Part shown: piece after piece, positions 1-8,206 of the stretch | Layout: every line of letters starts with the position of its first letter | How positions within the stretch are numbered: the first letter of the stretch is position 1 | Origin: Lachnospiraceae bacterium | GTDB taxonomy: Bacteria; Bacillota; Clostridia; Lachnospirales; Lachnospiraceae | Reading direction: 5' to 3' | Assembly (NCBI GenBank): GCA_024403515.1 | Contig: JAKSRS010000009.1 | Location: 1-64,000, forward strand | DNA length: 64,000 bases | The notes under the pieces: generated by a model | Database searches by the model: none | The model's input: the letters and a program-made list of their open reading frames with translations, nothing else | What the model was told of the DNA's origin: nothing | Program-made: the position numbers and the translations under genes

Positions 1-543
1 AATAAACAAGATCCCAACGAAGTGCTTGCTTCCTGGCTTTTTGTGCAGTTTATGCTTACAAACGATGTTCAGATAGCTTACAGCCAGACTGAAGGTTATG
101 TTCCTGTCACAAGAAAGGCTCAGGAAAGTGCTGAATATAGAGATTATATTTCAAAGCGCGGTCAGGATAATGAGCTTCATTATGATATAAAAATTGACGC
201 AGCCAATTTACTACTGAGTAACGTGGATAAAACCTTTGTAACCCCTGTCTTTAATGGTTCAGCATCACTTAGAGATGCGGCAGGCGAGATGATAGAAACA
301 GTTACAAAGTCTGTAAGAAGAAAGAAAACTGTAGACGATAAGTTTTTAGCTGAAATGGAAAAGACCATTACGGCTCAGTATCATCTTGATCAGATTACAC
401 AAAACGGAGGGGCCAAGGCTGATTTAGGAAAGCTTCCGTCAACTGCGGTAGCTTTGATTTGCATTCTTTTGGCTGCATGGATTTGTATTATATGTGCATT
501 TTTACTACAAAACATCAAAAATCGGGCCTCATCCGACAAATAA
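1..543 (+). CDS. Extracellular solute-binding protein, C-terminal part (5' end outside window), membrane-anchored
   Basis: The reading frame is open from base 1, so this is the C-terminal 180 codons of a longer gene. The remaining segment (around ASWLFVQFMLTNDVQ and EGYVPVT) resembles the C-terminal lobe of family 1 (sugar-type) ABC solute-binding proteins, in which the chain crosses back between lobes. After the binding domain, a charged helical stretch leads to a hydrophobic segment of about 22 residues (near residues 144-166 of the visible part) and then a short basic tail. A C-terminal membrane anchor is unusual for this family, which normally uses an N-terminal lipid anchor; the N-terminus is not visible, so both could exist. 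No transporter genes follow. The family assignment is moderately sure, the anchor is directly visible, and the substrate is unknown. Confidence 0.7.
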   Translation, partial: NKQDPNEVLASWLFVQFMLTNDVQIAYSQTEGYVPVTRKAQESAEYRDYISKRGQDNELHYDIKIDAANLLLSNVDKTFVTPVFNGSASLRDAAGEMIETVTKSVRRKKTVDDKFLAEMEKTITAQYHLDQITQNGGAKADLGKLPSTAVALICILLAAWICIICAFLLQNIKNRASSDK

Positions 544-645
544 ATTATGAAATCTGACATATAAAATGCTAATGCTTTCCTTTATAATAAGGTCGTCTTT
601 AAGACATATGCAAATTTTATACTTTATATTAAAGAGGAGAAAATT

Positions 646-1461
646 ATGAAAAAAGCATTAGTTGCACTTTTATCATTAGTTCTTGTTCTTTCTTTAACAG
701 CTTGTGGAGAAAAGGCTCCCGCTTCTGTATCAGATGAAGCTTCAGTAGAAGCATCAGTAGAAGCATCTGTTGAAGAAGCATCAGTAGAAGCATCTGTAGA
801 AGCTTCAGTAGAAGATGAAGCTACAGATGAAACACCTGCAGAAGACGCTTCTGTAGCTGTTATGAGCTACGCTGATTACGTAGCAGCTGAACTTGATTCA
901 GAAGTAGCTGTTGAAATGTATGTTCAGGCACACCAGTCATGGTGGGACAACAAGATCACAGTTTACGGTGCTGACAAGGATGGCGCTTACTTTGTTTACA
1001 ACATGACTTGTTCAGAAGAAGACGCTGCAAAGCTTGTACCCGGTACAAAGATTCTTGTAAGCGGTGTTAAGTCTGAATGGTCAGGCGAAGTTGAATTCGC
1101 TGAAGGCGCAACATTTGAATTTGTTGAAGGTGATTCATTCGTAGCTGAAGCTAAGGATGCTACAGACCTTCTTGGCTCAGATGATCTTATCAACCTTCAG
1201 AACCAGTTAGTTTCTTTCAAGGATATGACTGTAACAGCTGTATCTTACAAGAACAACGAGCCTGGTGATGATATCTACGTTAACCTTTCTAAGGATGATG
1301 TAGAATACTACTTCTGCTTAGAGTACTACTTAAACGGTAGCGACGAAGAATTCTACAACTTAGTTGGAAATCTTGAAGTTGGTAGCGTAGTAGATGTTGA
1401 AGGTTTCCTTTACTGGTATGAAGGAGCTAACCCTCACCTTACAGCAGTAACAGTTAAATAA
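646..1461 (+). CDS. Lipoprotein with ASVE repeats and an OB-like C-terminal domain
   Basis: Encodes 271 residues. The start follows AAAGAGGAG by a good distance. The N-terminus is a lipoprotein signal: a short basic n-region, a leucine-rich core and the lipobox LTAC, with lipidated Cys20. Residues about 25-70 form an acidic, low-complexity linker containing six copies of ASVE. The rest (about residues 75-271) contains two beta-rich blocks, one holding VYGADKDGAYFVYNM and LVPGTKILVSGVKSEW. This resembles OB-fold (nucleic-acid or oligosaccharide binding fold) domains found in clostridial lipoproteins; I infer this from pattern, not from a search. It stands alone, closed by a terminator just downstream. 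It probably sits on the outer face of the membrane with the linker spanning the wall. Function unknown. Confidence 0.8.
   Translation: MKKALVALLSLVLVLSLTACGEKAPASVSDEASVEASVEASVEEASVEASVEASVEDEATDETPAEDASVAVMSYADYVAAELDSEVAVEMYVQAHQSWWDNKITVYGADKDGAYFVYNMTCSEEDAAKLVPGTKILVSGVKSEWSGEVEFAEGATFEFVEGDSFVAEAKDATDLLGSDDLINLQNQLVSFKDMTVTAVSYKNNEPGDDIYVNLSKDDVEYYFCLEYYLNGSDEEFYNLVGNLEVGSVVDVEGFLYWYEGANPHLTAVTVK
739..813 (+). repeat. 12-base coding repeats (six ASVE units)
   Basis: Six 12-base units encoding Ala-Ser-Val-Glu, at 739-750, 751-762, 763-774, 778-789, 790-801 and 802-813, with one extra GAA codon after the third. Units differ only at synonymous positions (gct/gca, tca/tct, gta/gtt). They form the linker of the surrounding lipoprotein. 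Such a run could expand or contract by slippage without changing the frame. Confidence 0.9.
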
Positions 1462-1482
1462 TTTAACTAAATAAGAATCTAT

Positions 1483-1545
1483 AAAGCCATCGGCATGATG
1501 AGTTTCTTTTACAATAAAGAAACAAATCTGCCGGTGGCTTTTTTT
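1483..1545 (+). terminator. Rho-independent terminator of the ASVE lipoprotein
   Basis: Arms AAAGCCATCGGCA and TGCCGGTGGCTTT pair (with one G-U) and are followed by a T run at 1539-1545. A second hairpin, GTTTCTTT/AAAGAAAC, is nested inside the loop. Confidence 0.9.
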
Positions 1546-1635
1546 GCTTATCTTCGGATTAGAAAGGCTTTAAATAATATCGTTAATACCTTTATACTAT
1601 AAATTTTATTGTGAAAAATTTTTTGCAAAAAAGTG

Positions 1636-1673
1636 TTGACAAAAACAATTAGATTGAATACAATTCAATTACA
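1636..1673 (+). promoter_or_regulatory. Promoter and OhrR-type operator of the glutathione peroxidase gene
   Basis: TTGACA (1636-1641), a 17-base spacer and TACAAT (1659-1664) make a near-consensus vegetative promoter. Over the -10 lie two overlapping dyads: ATTGAAT-aca-ATTCAAT (1653-1669, perfect) and TACAATTCAATTACA (1659-1673). The second resembles the TACAATT/AATTGTA core of OhrR operators. An OhrR homologue is encoded less than 1 kb downstream, so peroxide-relieved repression is the natural inference. Confidence 0.75.
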
Positions 1674-1721
1674 AACAACCGAACGCAATTAAATTTAACA
1701 CAATCAAAAAAGGAGAACGAA

Positions 1722-2261
1722 ATGAACATTTATGATTTTACAGTAAAAGCACAGGACGGAAGCGACGTTAACTTAAGCACATTTGAAGGTAAGACTTTAT
1801 TAGTAGTGAATACAGCAACAGGATGTGGATTTACACCCCAGTACGAAGAACTTCAGAAGATTTATGAAGAACTTCATGAATCAGGACTTGAAATTCTTGA
1901 TTTCCCTTGCAACCAGTTTGGTAACCAGGCTCCCGGTGAAGATGAAGAAATCCATGATTTCTGCACAGGAAGATACGGCATCACTTTTGAGCAGTACTCC
2001 AAAATCGATGTAAACGGTGAAAATGCAAGTCCTTTATACAAGTGGATTACAGCTAATACAAAGTTTGCAGGTTTCAACGGACCTATGAAGCTTGTTCTTG
2101 CACCTATCGTTAAGAAGATGGATCCTGACTATAAGAACAACGGAAATATTAAGTGGAACTTTACAAAGATTCTTGTTAATAAGAAGGGCGAAATTGTTGA
2201 ACGTTTCGAGCCTACAGCTTCATTAGATGAAATGAAGGCACGCATCAAGGAGGTATTATAA
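1722..2261 (+). CDS. Glutathione peroxidase family thiol peroxidase
   Basis: Encodes 179 residues, the usual length. Reduces hydrogen or organic hydroperoxides in the cytoplasm; bacterial members of this family normally use thioredoxin rather than glutathione. The peroxidatic cysteine is Cys35 in NTATGCGFTPQY, the second conserved block is FPCNQFGNQ (Gln65 region, with Cys63), and the third is WNFTKILV supplying the Trp-Asn pair. It has a thioredoxin fold and no signal peptide. The start follows AAAAAGGAG. Its stop overlaps the next start (TAATG). The promoter carries an OhrR-like dyad and ohrR lies two genes downstream, so induction by peroxide is likely. Family identity is certain; the physiological reductant is not. 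Confidence 0.95.
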   Translation: MNIYDFTVKAQDGSDVNLSTFEGKTLLVVNTATGCGFTPQYEELQKIYEELHESGLEILDFPCNQFGNQAPGEDEEIHDFCTGRYGITFEQYSKIDVNGENASPLYKWITANTKFAGFNGPMKLVLAPIVKKMDPDYKNNGNIKWNFTKILVNKKGEIVERFEPTASLDEMKARIKEVL

Positions 2262-2548
2262 TGTATCATTACGATTATTTGACAGAAAAGACATGTTCCA
2301 ATGTTATAAGTCTTGATTTGGATGGCGATAAGGTTCACAACATCAGTTTTATGGGCGGTTGCAATGGTAATCTCAAGACTATTCCCATGCTGCTTGAAGG
2401 CTGGACTGTTGATGAAATCGAGAAGAAATTAACAGGTATTGAATGCGGACGCCGTGGAACTTCATGTGCTGATCAGCTTGCTAAGGCTGTAAGAAGAGCC
2501 TATGAAGCTATGTTAAATGGTGAAGTACAGGAATTAGATGAGGACTAA
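2261..2548 (+). CDS. Small four-cysteine TSCPD-domain protein
   Basis: Encodes 95 residues and overlaps the peroxidase stop codon by one base, implying translational coupling. The sequence ends in a TSCADQLAKAV block, the TSCPD-type motif also found at the C-terminus of some ribonucleotide reductases, and has cysteines at about 11, 34, 63 and 69, which suits a metal site. It resembles the small stand-alone clostridial family often annotated as a four-Cys protein (TIGR03905-like, from memory). The function of that family is not established. Pairing with a thiol peroxidase under one promoter hints at a redox or metal role. Cytoplasmic. Confidence 0.75.
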   Translation: MYHYDYLTEKTCSNVISLDLDGDKVHNISFMGGCNGNLKTIPMLLEGWTVDEIEKKLTGIECGRRGTSCADQLAKAVRRAYEAMLNGEVQELDED

Positions 2549-2608
2549 GGTCTGTATACCCAATAGTGTTTCCTAAATAAAGATTAAGAAATAATGTTAG
2601 ATTTAGCC

Positions 2609-2637
2609 TTGTTGTACGGGGAAGGAAGTTGTACTAT
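2609..2637 (+). promoter_or_regulatory. Possible promoter of ohrR
   Basis: TTGTTG (2609-2614), 17 bases, TACTAT (2632-2637). The match is moderate. It would give ohrR its own transcript in addition to read-through from the peroxidase promoter. Confidence 0.4.
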
Positions 2638-2672
2638 GTAAAGGTAATTAAAAAAGGAGCTACTAAAAGTCC

Positions 2673-3104
2673 ATGAATGAATACGATGTATTAAAACTTG
2701 AAAATCAGCTTTGCTTTCCCTTATACGCTTGTTCCAAAGAGGTAGTAAGACTTTATAAGCCTTTCTTGGATGAAATAGATCTTACTTACACTCAGTACAT
2801 TACCATGATGGTTTTGTGGGACAAAGAACGAGTTACCGTTAAGGAACTGGGTGAAAGTCTTTATCTTGATTCGGGTACACTTACCCCCGTTTTAAAGGCT
2901 CTTGAGAAAAAGGGCTATGTTACAAGAAGCCGTTCCAAAGAGGACGAACGAGTATTAAATGTTTCTATAACCAAGGAAGGTCTTTCTTTAAGAGATCAGG
3001 CCAAGGAAATACCTAAGAAGATGGGTTCATGCATCTGCCTGTCCCCGGAAGATGCCTCGAATTTATACCGCATCCTCTATCAGGTATTAGGTTCGATAAC
3101 GTGA
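2673..3104 (+). CDS. ohrR: OhrR-like MarR-family peroxide-sensing repressor
   Basis: Encodes 143 residues with a winged-helix MarR fold. The N-terminal block LKLENQLCFPLYACSKE is close to Bacillus OhrR, and the reactive cysteine sits at Cys14 (Cys15 in B. subtilis). The DNA-binding part contains LYLDSGTLTPVLKALEKKGY and the wing SKEDERVLNV. In the known family, oxidation of the cysteine by organic hydroperoxide releases the repressor from DNA. A dyad of the right type overlaps the promoter of the upstream peroxidase gene. The usual target, an Ohr peroxidase, is absent here and a glutathione-peroxidase homologue takes its place. The start follows AAAAGGAG. Confidence 0.9.
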   Translation: MNEYDVLKLENQLCFPLYACSKEVVRLYKPFLDEIDLTYTQYITMMVLWDKERVTVKELGESLYLDSGTLTPVLKALEKKGYVTRSRSKEDERVLNVSITKEGLSLRDQAKEIPKKMGSCICLSPEDASNLYRILYQVLGSIT

Positions 3105-3139
3105 TTGTTAAAATAATAGTTTTTTGAAGAGATTTTTTC

Positions 3140-3168
3140 TTTAGAATAACTGCCTCTTATTGTATAAT
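3140..3168 (+). promoter_or_regulatory. Promoter candidate embedded in the ohrR terminator
   Basis: TATAAT at 3163-3168 with TTTAGA (3140-3145) 17 bases upstream. The -10 lies inside the 5' arm of the terminator hairpin. A transcript starting near 3175 would contain only the 3' arm, so the hairpin could not form. The -35 is weak. Confidence 0.45.
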
Positions 3169-3202
3169 GCACTGTATAGCATTATACGGTAAGAGGTTTT
3201 TT
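3153..3202 (+). terminator. Long hairpin with T run between ohrR and the ABC exporter
   Basis: An uninterrupted 18-base-pair RNA stem: 3153-3170 pairs with 3179-3196, with two G-U pairs and an 8-base loop, followed by TTTTTT. The perfect inner dyad is GTATAATGC/GCATTATAC. The 3' arm contains AAGAGG, the ribosome binding site of the gene starting at 3205. Confidence 0.85.
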
Positions 3203-3204
3203 GT

Positions 3205-4989
3205 GTGAAAAATAAGATTAGTACAATTTCTTTTTTCTTAAAAGGCAGTAAGCGTTATTTTGCGCTTGCCATTGTCTTTGTATTCTTTCAGGTAATATTT
3301 GATCTTATAAATCCCAAGATTATGGGTTATACGGTCGATTACATTGTCGGCGACTTAAGTCAGACTCCCGCTTTTGTTCTTAATATGGCTGATGAATTAG
3401 GTGGTCGCGATTACATTCTTTCGCACTTATGGGTACTTGCAATTGTTGTTGTAATCATTGGCTTACTAAGTGCCGTAAGCAGGTATTTTTTCAGACTTTT
3501 TAACTCTCTTGGTGGTGAAAGCCTTGCAAGAAGAATGAGAAATATTCTCTTTGAGCATATCTTAAAACTTCCATATAAATGGCACGATATCAACAAAACC
3601 GGTGACATCATCCAAAGATGTACATCTGATGTTGATATGATTAGAAACTTTATTCAGGACCAGTTAGTAAGCGTATTTAGGATGACTGCCACAATTATTC
3701 TGGCACTTTTCTTTATGTTTAGAATTCATGTAGGGCTTACCCTCTGCGCCTGTGTTTTTATAGTTTTTGTTGTTGCCTATTCTATGGTTTTCCATGGAAA
3801 AGTCGGCGAGAAGTTTGAAAAGGTTGATGCCGAAGAAGGCCGATTATCAGCAACTGCCCAGGAAAACCTTGCGGGAGTCAGGGTAGTAAGAGCTTTTGGA
3901 CGTGAAATGTACGAAAGAAAGCGCTTTGAGAAGGCCAACGAAGTCTATATCAATCACTGGGTTGAGATGATGAGCATTCTTGCCAAGTTCTGGACCATAA
4001 GTGATCTTGTGCGAAACGTGCTTATGGTATCCGTTCTTTCGCTTGGAGCATATTTTACTATTAAAGGTCAGATGTCTGCCGGTCAGTATGTTTCATACAT
4101 TGCCTACAACATGCTTGTAATTCAGCCTATAGTGGGACTTGGAAGAGTAATCTCTGAAATGAGTAAGTCAGGCGTTTCCATTGACAGACTTAAGTACATT
4201 GTTGATTCAGATGCCGAAAAGGATTTAGAGGATGCAGTTGACTTCCCGGGGTACGGTGATATTTCTTTTGAAAATGTAAGCTTTGCATACGATGAAGAGA
4301 ACGTTCTTAAAAACGTGGATATGACTATTAAAAAGGGCCAGACCGTCGGTATTTTAGGTGGTACAGGTTCCGGAAAGTCTACACTTATGCTTCTTTTGGA
4401 TGGCTTATATGAACTTAAAGAAGGTAAGATTTCGATAAACGGTGTGGATATTTCAAAGATTAAAAAAGACGAACTTAGAAAGCATATAGGATTCGTGCTT
4501 CAGGAGCCCTATCTTTTTTCAAGAAGCTTAAAGGACAATATTTCAATTGCCTGCGATGAGGTTTCAGACGAGCAGATTGAAAAGGCTGTAGATACGGCCT
4601 GCCTAAAACCTGCCATAAGTAAGTTTAAGGAAGGCTACGAAACATATGTTGGTGAAAGAGGTGTTACCTTATCAGGCGGCCAGAAGCAAAGAACTGCTAT
4701 TGCTCAGATGCTTGTAAAAGAGCCAAAGATTATGATATTTGATGACTCTCTTTCAGCAGTCGATTCCAAGACAGATGCGACAATCAGAAAGGGCCTTAAA
4801 AAAGCCGGTGAGGATGCAACTGTTATTATTATTTCTCATCGAATTACAACTATTATGGGTGCCGATCAGATTTATGTGCTTGATGGTGGTAAAGTTGCCG
4901 AGTGCGGAAACCACGATGAACTTGTGAAAAAGGGTGGCATCTATAACGAGATATTTAATCTACAAAGAAGTGTACAAGAGGAAGCATAA
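3205..4989 (+). CDS. Heterodimeric ABC exporter subunit A (degenerate ATP site)
   Basis: Encodes 594 residues: six transmembrane helices (about 1-310) followed by an ATPase domain. Walker A is GGTGSGKST, the signature LSGGQ, and Walker B IMIFDD. Asp514 stands where the catalytic Glu should be, as in the degenerate half of heterodimeric exporters such as TM287/288 and BmrCD. The start is GTG with AAGAGG about eight bases upstream; that site lies in a terminator stem, an odd arrangement. The partner follows after two bases. Likely a multidrug or lipid exporter (MdlA/YheI group); the substrate cannot be read from sequence. Confidence 0.9.
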   Translation: MKNKISTISFFLKGSKRYFALAIVFVFFQVIFDLINPKIMGYTVDYIVGDLSQTPAFVLNMADELGGRDYILSHLWVLAIVVVIIGLLSAVSRYFFRLFNSLGGESLARRMRNILFEHILKLPYKWHDINKTGDIIQRCTSDVDMIRNFIQDQLVSVFRMTATIILALFFMFRIHVGLTLCACVFIVFVVAYSMVFHGKVGEKFEKVDAEEGRLSATAQENLAGVRVVRAFGREMYERKRFEKANEVYINHWVEMMSILAKFWTISDLVRNVLMVSVLSLGAYFTIKGQMSAGQYVSYIAYNMLVIQPIVGLGRVISEMSKSGVSIDRLKYIVDSDAEKDLEDAVDFPGYGDISFENVSFAYDEENVLKNVDMTIKKGQTVGILGGTGSGKSTLMLLLDGLYELKEGKISINGVDISKIKKDELRKHIGFVLQEPYLFSRSLKDNISIACDEVSDEQIEKAVDTACLKPAISKFKEGYETYVGERGVTLSGGQKQRTAIAQMLVKEPKIMIFDDSLSAVDSKTDATIRKGLKKAGEDATVIIISHRITTIMGADQIYVLDGGKVAECGNHDELVKKGGIYNEIFNLQRSVQEEA

Positions 4990-4991
4990 AT

Positions 4992-6806
4992 ATGGAAAAT
5001 AATGAAAAAATGGTTAGGCTTCCCCTTTTTGGGCTGCCTAAGTTATGGCCTTTTATAAAGAAATACAAAAGAATGTTTATCTGGATGATTATAACCGGTA
5101 TTATGTACAGCGTTTTCGATTCAATCATCCCTTTGTTTAACAGATACGCAATCAACCACTTTGTGGCTGAAAAGACCTTAGATACGATAGTTATTTTTAT
5201 ACTTGGATATTTAGGTGTTACGATTGTTCAGTGTATCATCAACTACATAAATGTAATGTTCTGCGCCAAAATCGAACTTTACATGGACCGAGACCTAAGA
5301 AACGGTGCGTTCTCACATCTTCAGCAGGTTTCTTTGTCATACTTTAATAAGAACAACGTAGGCTACATTCATGCAAGGGTTATGAGTGATACCGGAAAGA
5401 TTGGTGAACTGGTTGCCTGGCAGATGATGGATGTTGTCTGGTGGGGAAGCTATGTAATATTTGCTATTGTTGTAATGCTTTTAATTGACGCAAGGATGGC
5501 TATGTATTTAATCCTTCTTCTTCCTATAGCAGGTTTAGTTACATGGTTTTTTGAGAAGAAACTTCTAATTTACAACAGACAGGTGCGTGAACTTAATTCT
5601 AAGATTACTTCAGATATAAACGAAGGTATCACAGGCGTTAAATCAATTAAGACTCTCGCGATTTCCAAGAAGATAAATAAAGAGTTTAAAGATGATACTG
5701 ATAAGATGTTTAATAAGTGCATAAGAACGACTCATCACAGTGCGATGTTTACATCTGTCATGACACTTCTTTCTACAATGGCTCTTGCCCTCATTCTTTG
5801 GAAGGGTGGACGCCTTACTGTCGAAGGTCTTGTAGAGATTGGTACATTGTCAGTTTTCATGTCTTATGCTCTTGGAATGCTAGAGCCAATTCAAAGCATC
5901 ATAAACTCAATCACAAGAATGATTGCTGTTGGCGTAAACATCGAAAGATACTTAGATTTAGTAAACACTGTAGGTGAAGTATACGATTCGCCCGAGGTTA
6001 TTGAAAAGTACGGAGATTCCTTTAATCCCAAGTACGAAAACTTTGAAAAACTCGAAGGTGAAATAGAGTTTAAAGATGTTACCTTTAAATACCCTGACGG
6101 AGAGGAGATTGTCCTTGAAGACTTCAACTTGAAGGTTGAAAAGGGACAAAGTGTAGCAATTGTCGGGGAAACCGGAGCGGGCAAGTCTACACTTGTAAAT
6201 CTTGTCTGCCGCTTCTTTGAACCTACGAAGGGGCAGGTGCTTATTGATGGTCGTCCGGCCAATGAAAGGTCATTAAAATGGCTTCACAGTAACATTGGCT
6301 ACGTACTTCAGACTCCTTATCTTTTCTCGGGTAGTCTGCGCGATAACCTTATTTATGGTAAGGAAGATGCTACTGATGAAGAAATTTTAGAGGCACTTAA
6401 TAAAGTTGGCGCCGATAAGATATTAAGTAAATTAAAAGATGGCCTTGATACAGAACTTGGAGAAGGCGGAGACTTTCTTTCGACAGGAGAAAAGCAGCTT
6501 CTATCCATCGCAAGAGCCCTGCTTGCTGATCCCAAGATATTAATCCTGGATGAGGCAACAAGTTCGGTTGACTCGGTGACAGAGCATGCTGTTCAAAAAG
6601 CTATTTCAACAGTTACTAAGGACAGAACTTCCTTTATTATAGCCCACAGACTTTCAACCATTGTGGGCGCCGATACAATCTTACTCGTATCGGACGGAAA
6701 GATTATTGAAAGAGGTACACATAAAGAACTGATGAAAAAGAAAGAGGAATACTATAGCCTTTACATGCGTCAGTTCGAGGAACTTGAAACCTGGGCCGGA
6801 AGATAG
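4992..6806 (+). CDS. Heterodimeric ABC exporter subunit B (catalytic ATP site)
   Basis: Encodes 604 residues with the same six-helix plus ATPase layout as its partner. Walker A is GETGAGKST and Walker B ILILDEATSSVD, with the normal catalytic Glu. The signature is LSTGE rather than LSGGQ. In a head-to-tail ATPase dimer this signature faces the Walker A/B of subunit A, so both departures fall in one composite site, leaving one active and one degenerate site. It probably has a pairing function with the 3205 gene. The start ATG is two bases after the partner stop, so the two are co-translated. Confidence 0.9.
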   Translation: MENNEKMVRLPLFGLPKLWPFIKKYKRMFIWMIITGIMYSVFDSIIPLFNRYAINHFVAEKTLDTIVIFILGYLGVTIVQCIINYINVMFCAKIELYMDRDLRNGAFSHLQQVSLSYFNKNNVGYIHARVMSDTGKIGELVAWQMMDVVWWGSYVIFAIVVMLLIDARMAMYLILLLPIAGLVTWFFEKKLLIYNRQVRELNSKITSDINEGITGVKSIKTLAISKKINKEFKDDTDKMFNKCIRTTHHSAMFTSVMTLLSTMALALILWKGGRLTVEGLVEIGTLSVFMSYALGMLEPIQSIINSITRMIAVGVNIERYLDLVNTVGEVYDSPEVIEKYGDSFNPKYENFEKLEGEIEFKDVTFKYPDGEEIVLEDFNLKVEKGQSVAIVGETGAGKSTLVNLVCRFFEPTKGQVLIDGRPANERSLKWLHSNIGYVLQTPYLFSGSLRDNLIYGKEDATDEEILEALNKVGADKILSKLKDGLDTELGEGGDFLSTGEKQLLSIARALLADPKILILDEATSSVDSVTEHAVQKAISTVTKDRTSFIIAHRLSTIVGADTILLVSDGKIIERGTHKELMKKKEEYYSLYMRQFEELETWAGR

Positions 6807-6890
6807 TACTGGAAGCCTGTGTTTTTTGGACAATCAAGTTTTAAAGTAGTTACAAGGTTACGAGGGAATAGGATAGGAGAAATATAAACT

Positions 6891-8201
6891 ATGTGGGCAG
6901 AAGAAACAGTTTTTTATCAGATTTATCCTTTAGGATTTTGCGGTGCTCCCTTTGAAAACGACGGGGTGGCATCGAGCCGCATTTTAAAGGTTATAGACTG
7001 GATTGATCATTTGAAGAAACTAAATATTGGAGCAGTTTATTTTTCACCGGTATTTGAATCAGATACTCATGGCTATAATACTCGCGATTTCAACATGATA
7101 GACACCCGTCTTGGAAGTAAAGAAGACTTCAAAAAGGTTTGCGATGCCCTTCATGAGGCAGGAATAAAGGTCGTTCTTGACGCGGTTTTTAACCACGTAG
7201 GACGTGGCTTTTGGGCCTTTAAGGATGTATTGGAAAAAAGAGAAGGCTCTAGTTATGTAAACTGGTTTGGCCGCATAGATTTTGGCGGAAATTCAAACTA
7301 TAATGACGGGCTTTGGTATGAAGGCTGGGAGGGTAACTATGATTTGGTCAAGCTTAACCTCTACAACGAAGATGTTGTAAATCACCTCCTTGAATGTGTG
7401 ACAAACTGGGTAAGAGATTACGATATCGATGGATTAAGACTTGATGTTGCCTACTGCTTAACTGATGAATTTTGCAGGCGTTTAAGAAGTCACTGCGACT
7501 GGTTAAAGCCCGACTTTTTCCTGGTTGGTGAAGTGCTTCATGGCGAATATGGCCGCATACTTGATTCCAAAAATCTTCATTCAGTTACAAATTACCAGTG
7601 CTATAAGGGAATCCATTCAGCTTTCAACAGCGAGAATATGTTTGAAATAATTCATTCCCTTTTAAGACTCTTTGGACCTGAAGACTGGACGGTAGCAAGA
7701 GGAAGGCACTTACTTTCATTTTGCGATAACCACGATGTGACAAGAATTGCAAGCATTATAAACAATGAAAACTGCTTAAAACTTGTATATGCCATGGTAT
7801 TTGGTATGCCTGGAATCCCCTGCATTTACTACGGTTCCGAGTGGGGAACCAAGGCTGATAAATCAATGGGAGATCCGGCGCTTCGACCTTCTTTTGACGC
7901 ACCTTCATGGAATGAACTTACCGATTATATTGCGGCTCTTTCTTCAGCCAAAAGAAAGTCCCCGGCACTTAACTATGGTGGTATGAAGTCCTTGTGCCTT
8001 CAGAACAAACAGTGCGTCTTTGAAAGAGAATGTGAGCATGAAAGAGTTTTAGTGGCAATAAACATGGATTCAAACCCTTATACAGCTTACTTTGATGCAA
8101 GGGCTGAAAAAGCTGTCGATTTAATAAGTGGTGAAGACCACTATTTCGCAGGTGGAAGCGTCCTAGAACCTTACAGTGCTTATTTTTGGAAAATATGTTA
8201 A
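6891..8201 (+). CDS. GH13 alpha-amylase family enzyme, cytoplasmic
   Basis: Encodes 436 residues, with no signal peptide. The (beta/alpha)8 barrel shows the four GH13 regions: DAVFNHVG, DGLRLDVAYC, FLVGEVLH and FCDNHDVTR, giving nucleophile Asp185, acid/base Glu214 and stabiliser Asp282. It opens directly with FYQIYPLGF, without the N-terminal domain of neopullulanases, and is shorter than those (about 580 residues). Likely cleaves short maltodextrins or cyclomaltodextrins taken up by the cell. It is a single-gene unit ended by a strong terminator; AGGAGA precedes the start. Confidence 0.9.
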   Translation: MWAEETVFYQIYPLGFCGAPFENDGVASSRILKVIDWIDHLKKLNIGAVYFSPVFESDTHGYNTRDFNMIDTRLGSKEDFKKVCDALHEAGIKVVLDAVFNHVGRGFWAFKDVLEKREGSSYVNWFGRIDFGGNSNYNDGLWYEGWEGNYDLVKLNLYNEDVVNHLLECVTNWVRDYDIDGLRLDVAYCLTDEFCRRLRSHCDWLKPDFFLVGEVLHGEYGRILDSKNLHSVTNYQCYKGIHSAFNSENMFEIIHSLLRLFGPEDWTVARGRHLLSFCDNHDVTRIASIINNENCLKLVYAMVFGMPGIPCIYYGSEWGTKADKSMGDPALRPSFDAPSWNELTDYIAALSSAKRKSPALNYGGMKSLCLQNKQCVFERECEHERVLVAINMDSNPYTAYFDARAEKAVDLISGEDHYFAGGSVLEPYSAYFWKIC

Positions 8202-8206
8202 TCATC

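Noticed and set aside
6827..6860. Promoter for the GH13 gene starting TTGGAC
   Set aside because: No acceptable -10 is found 16-18 bases downstream; the true promoter could not be placed.
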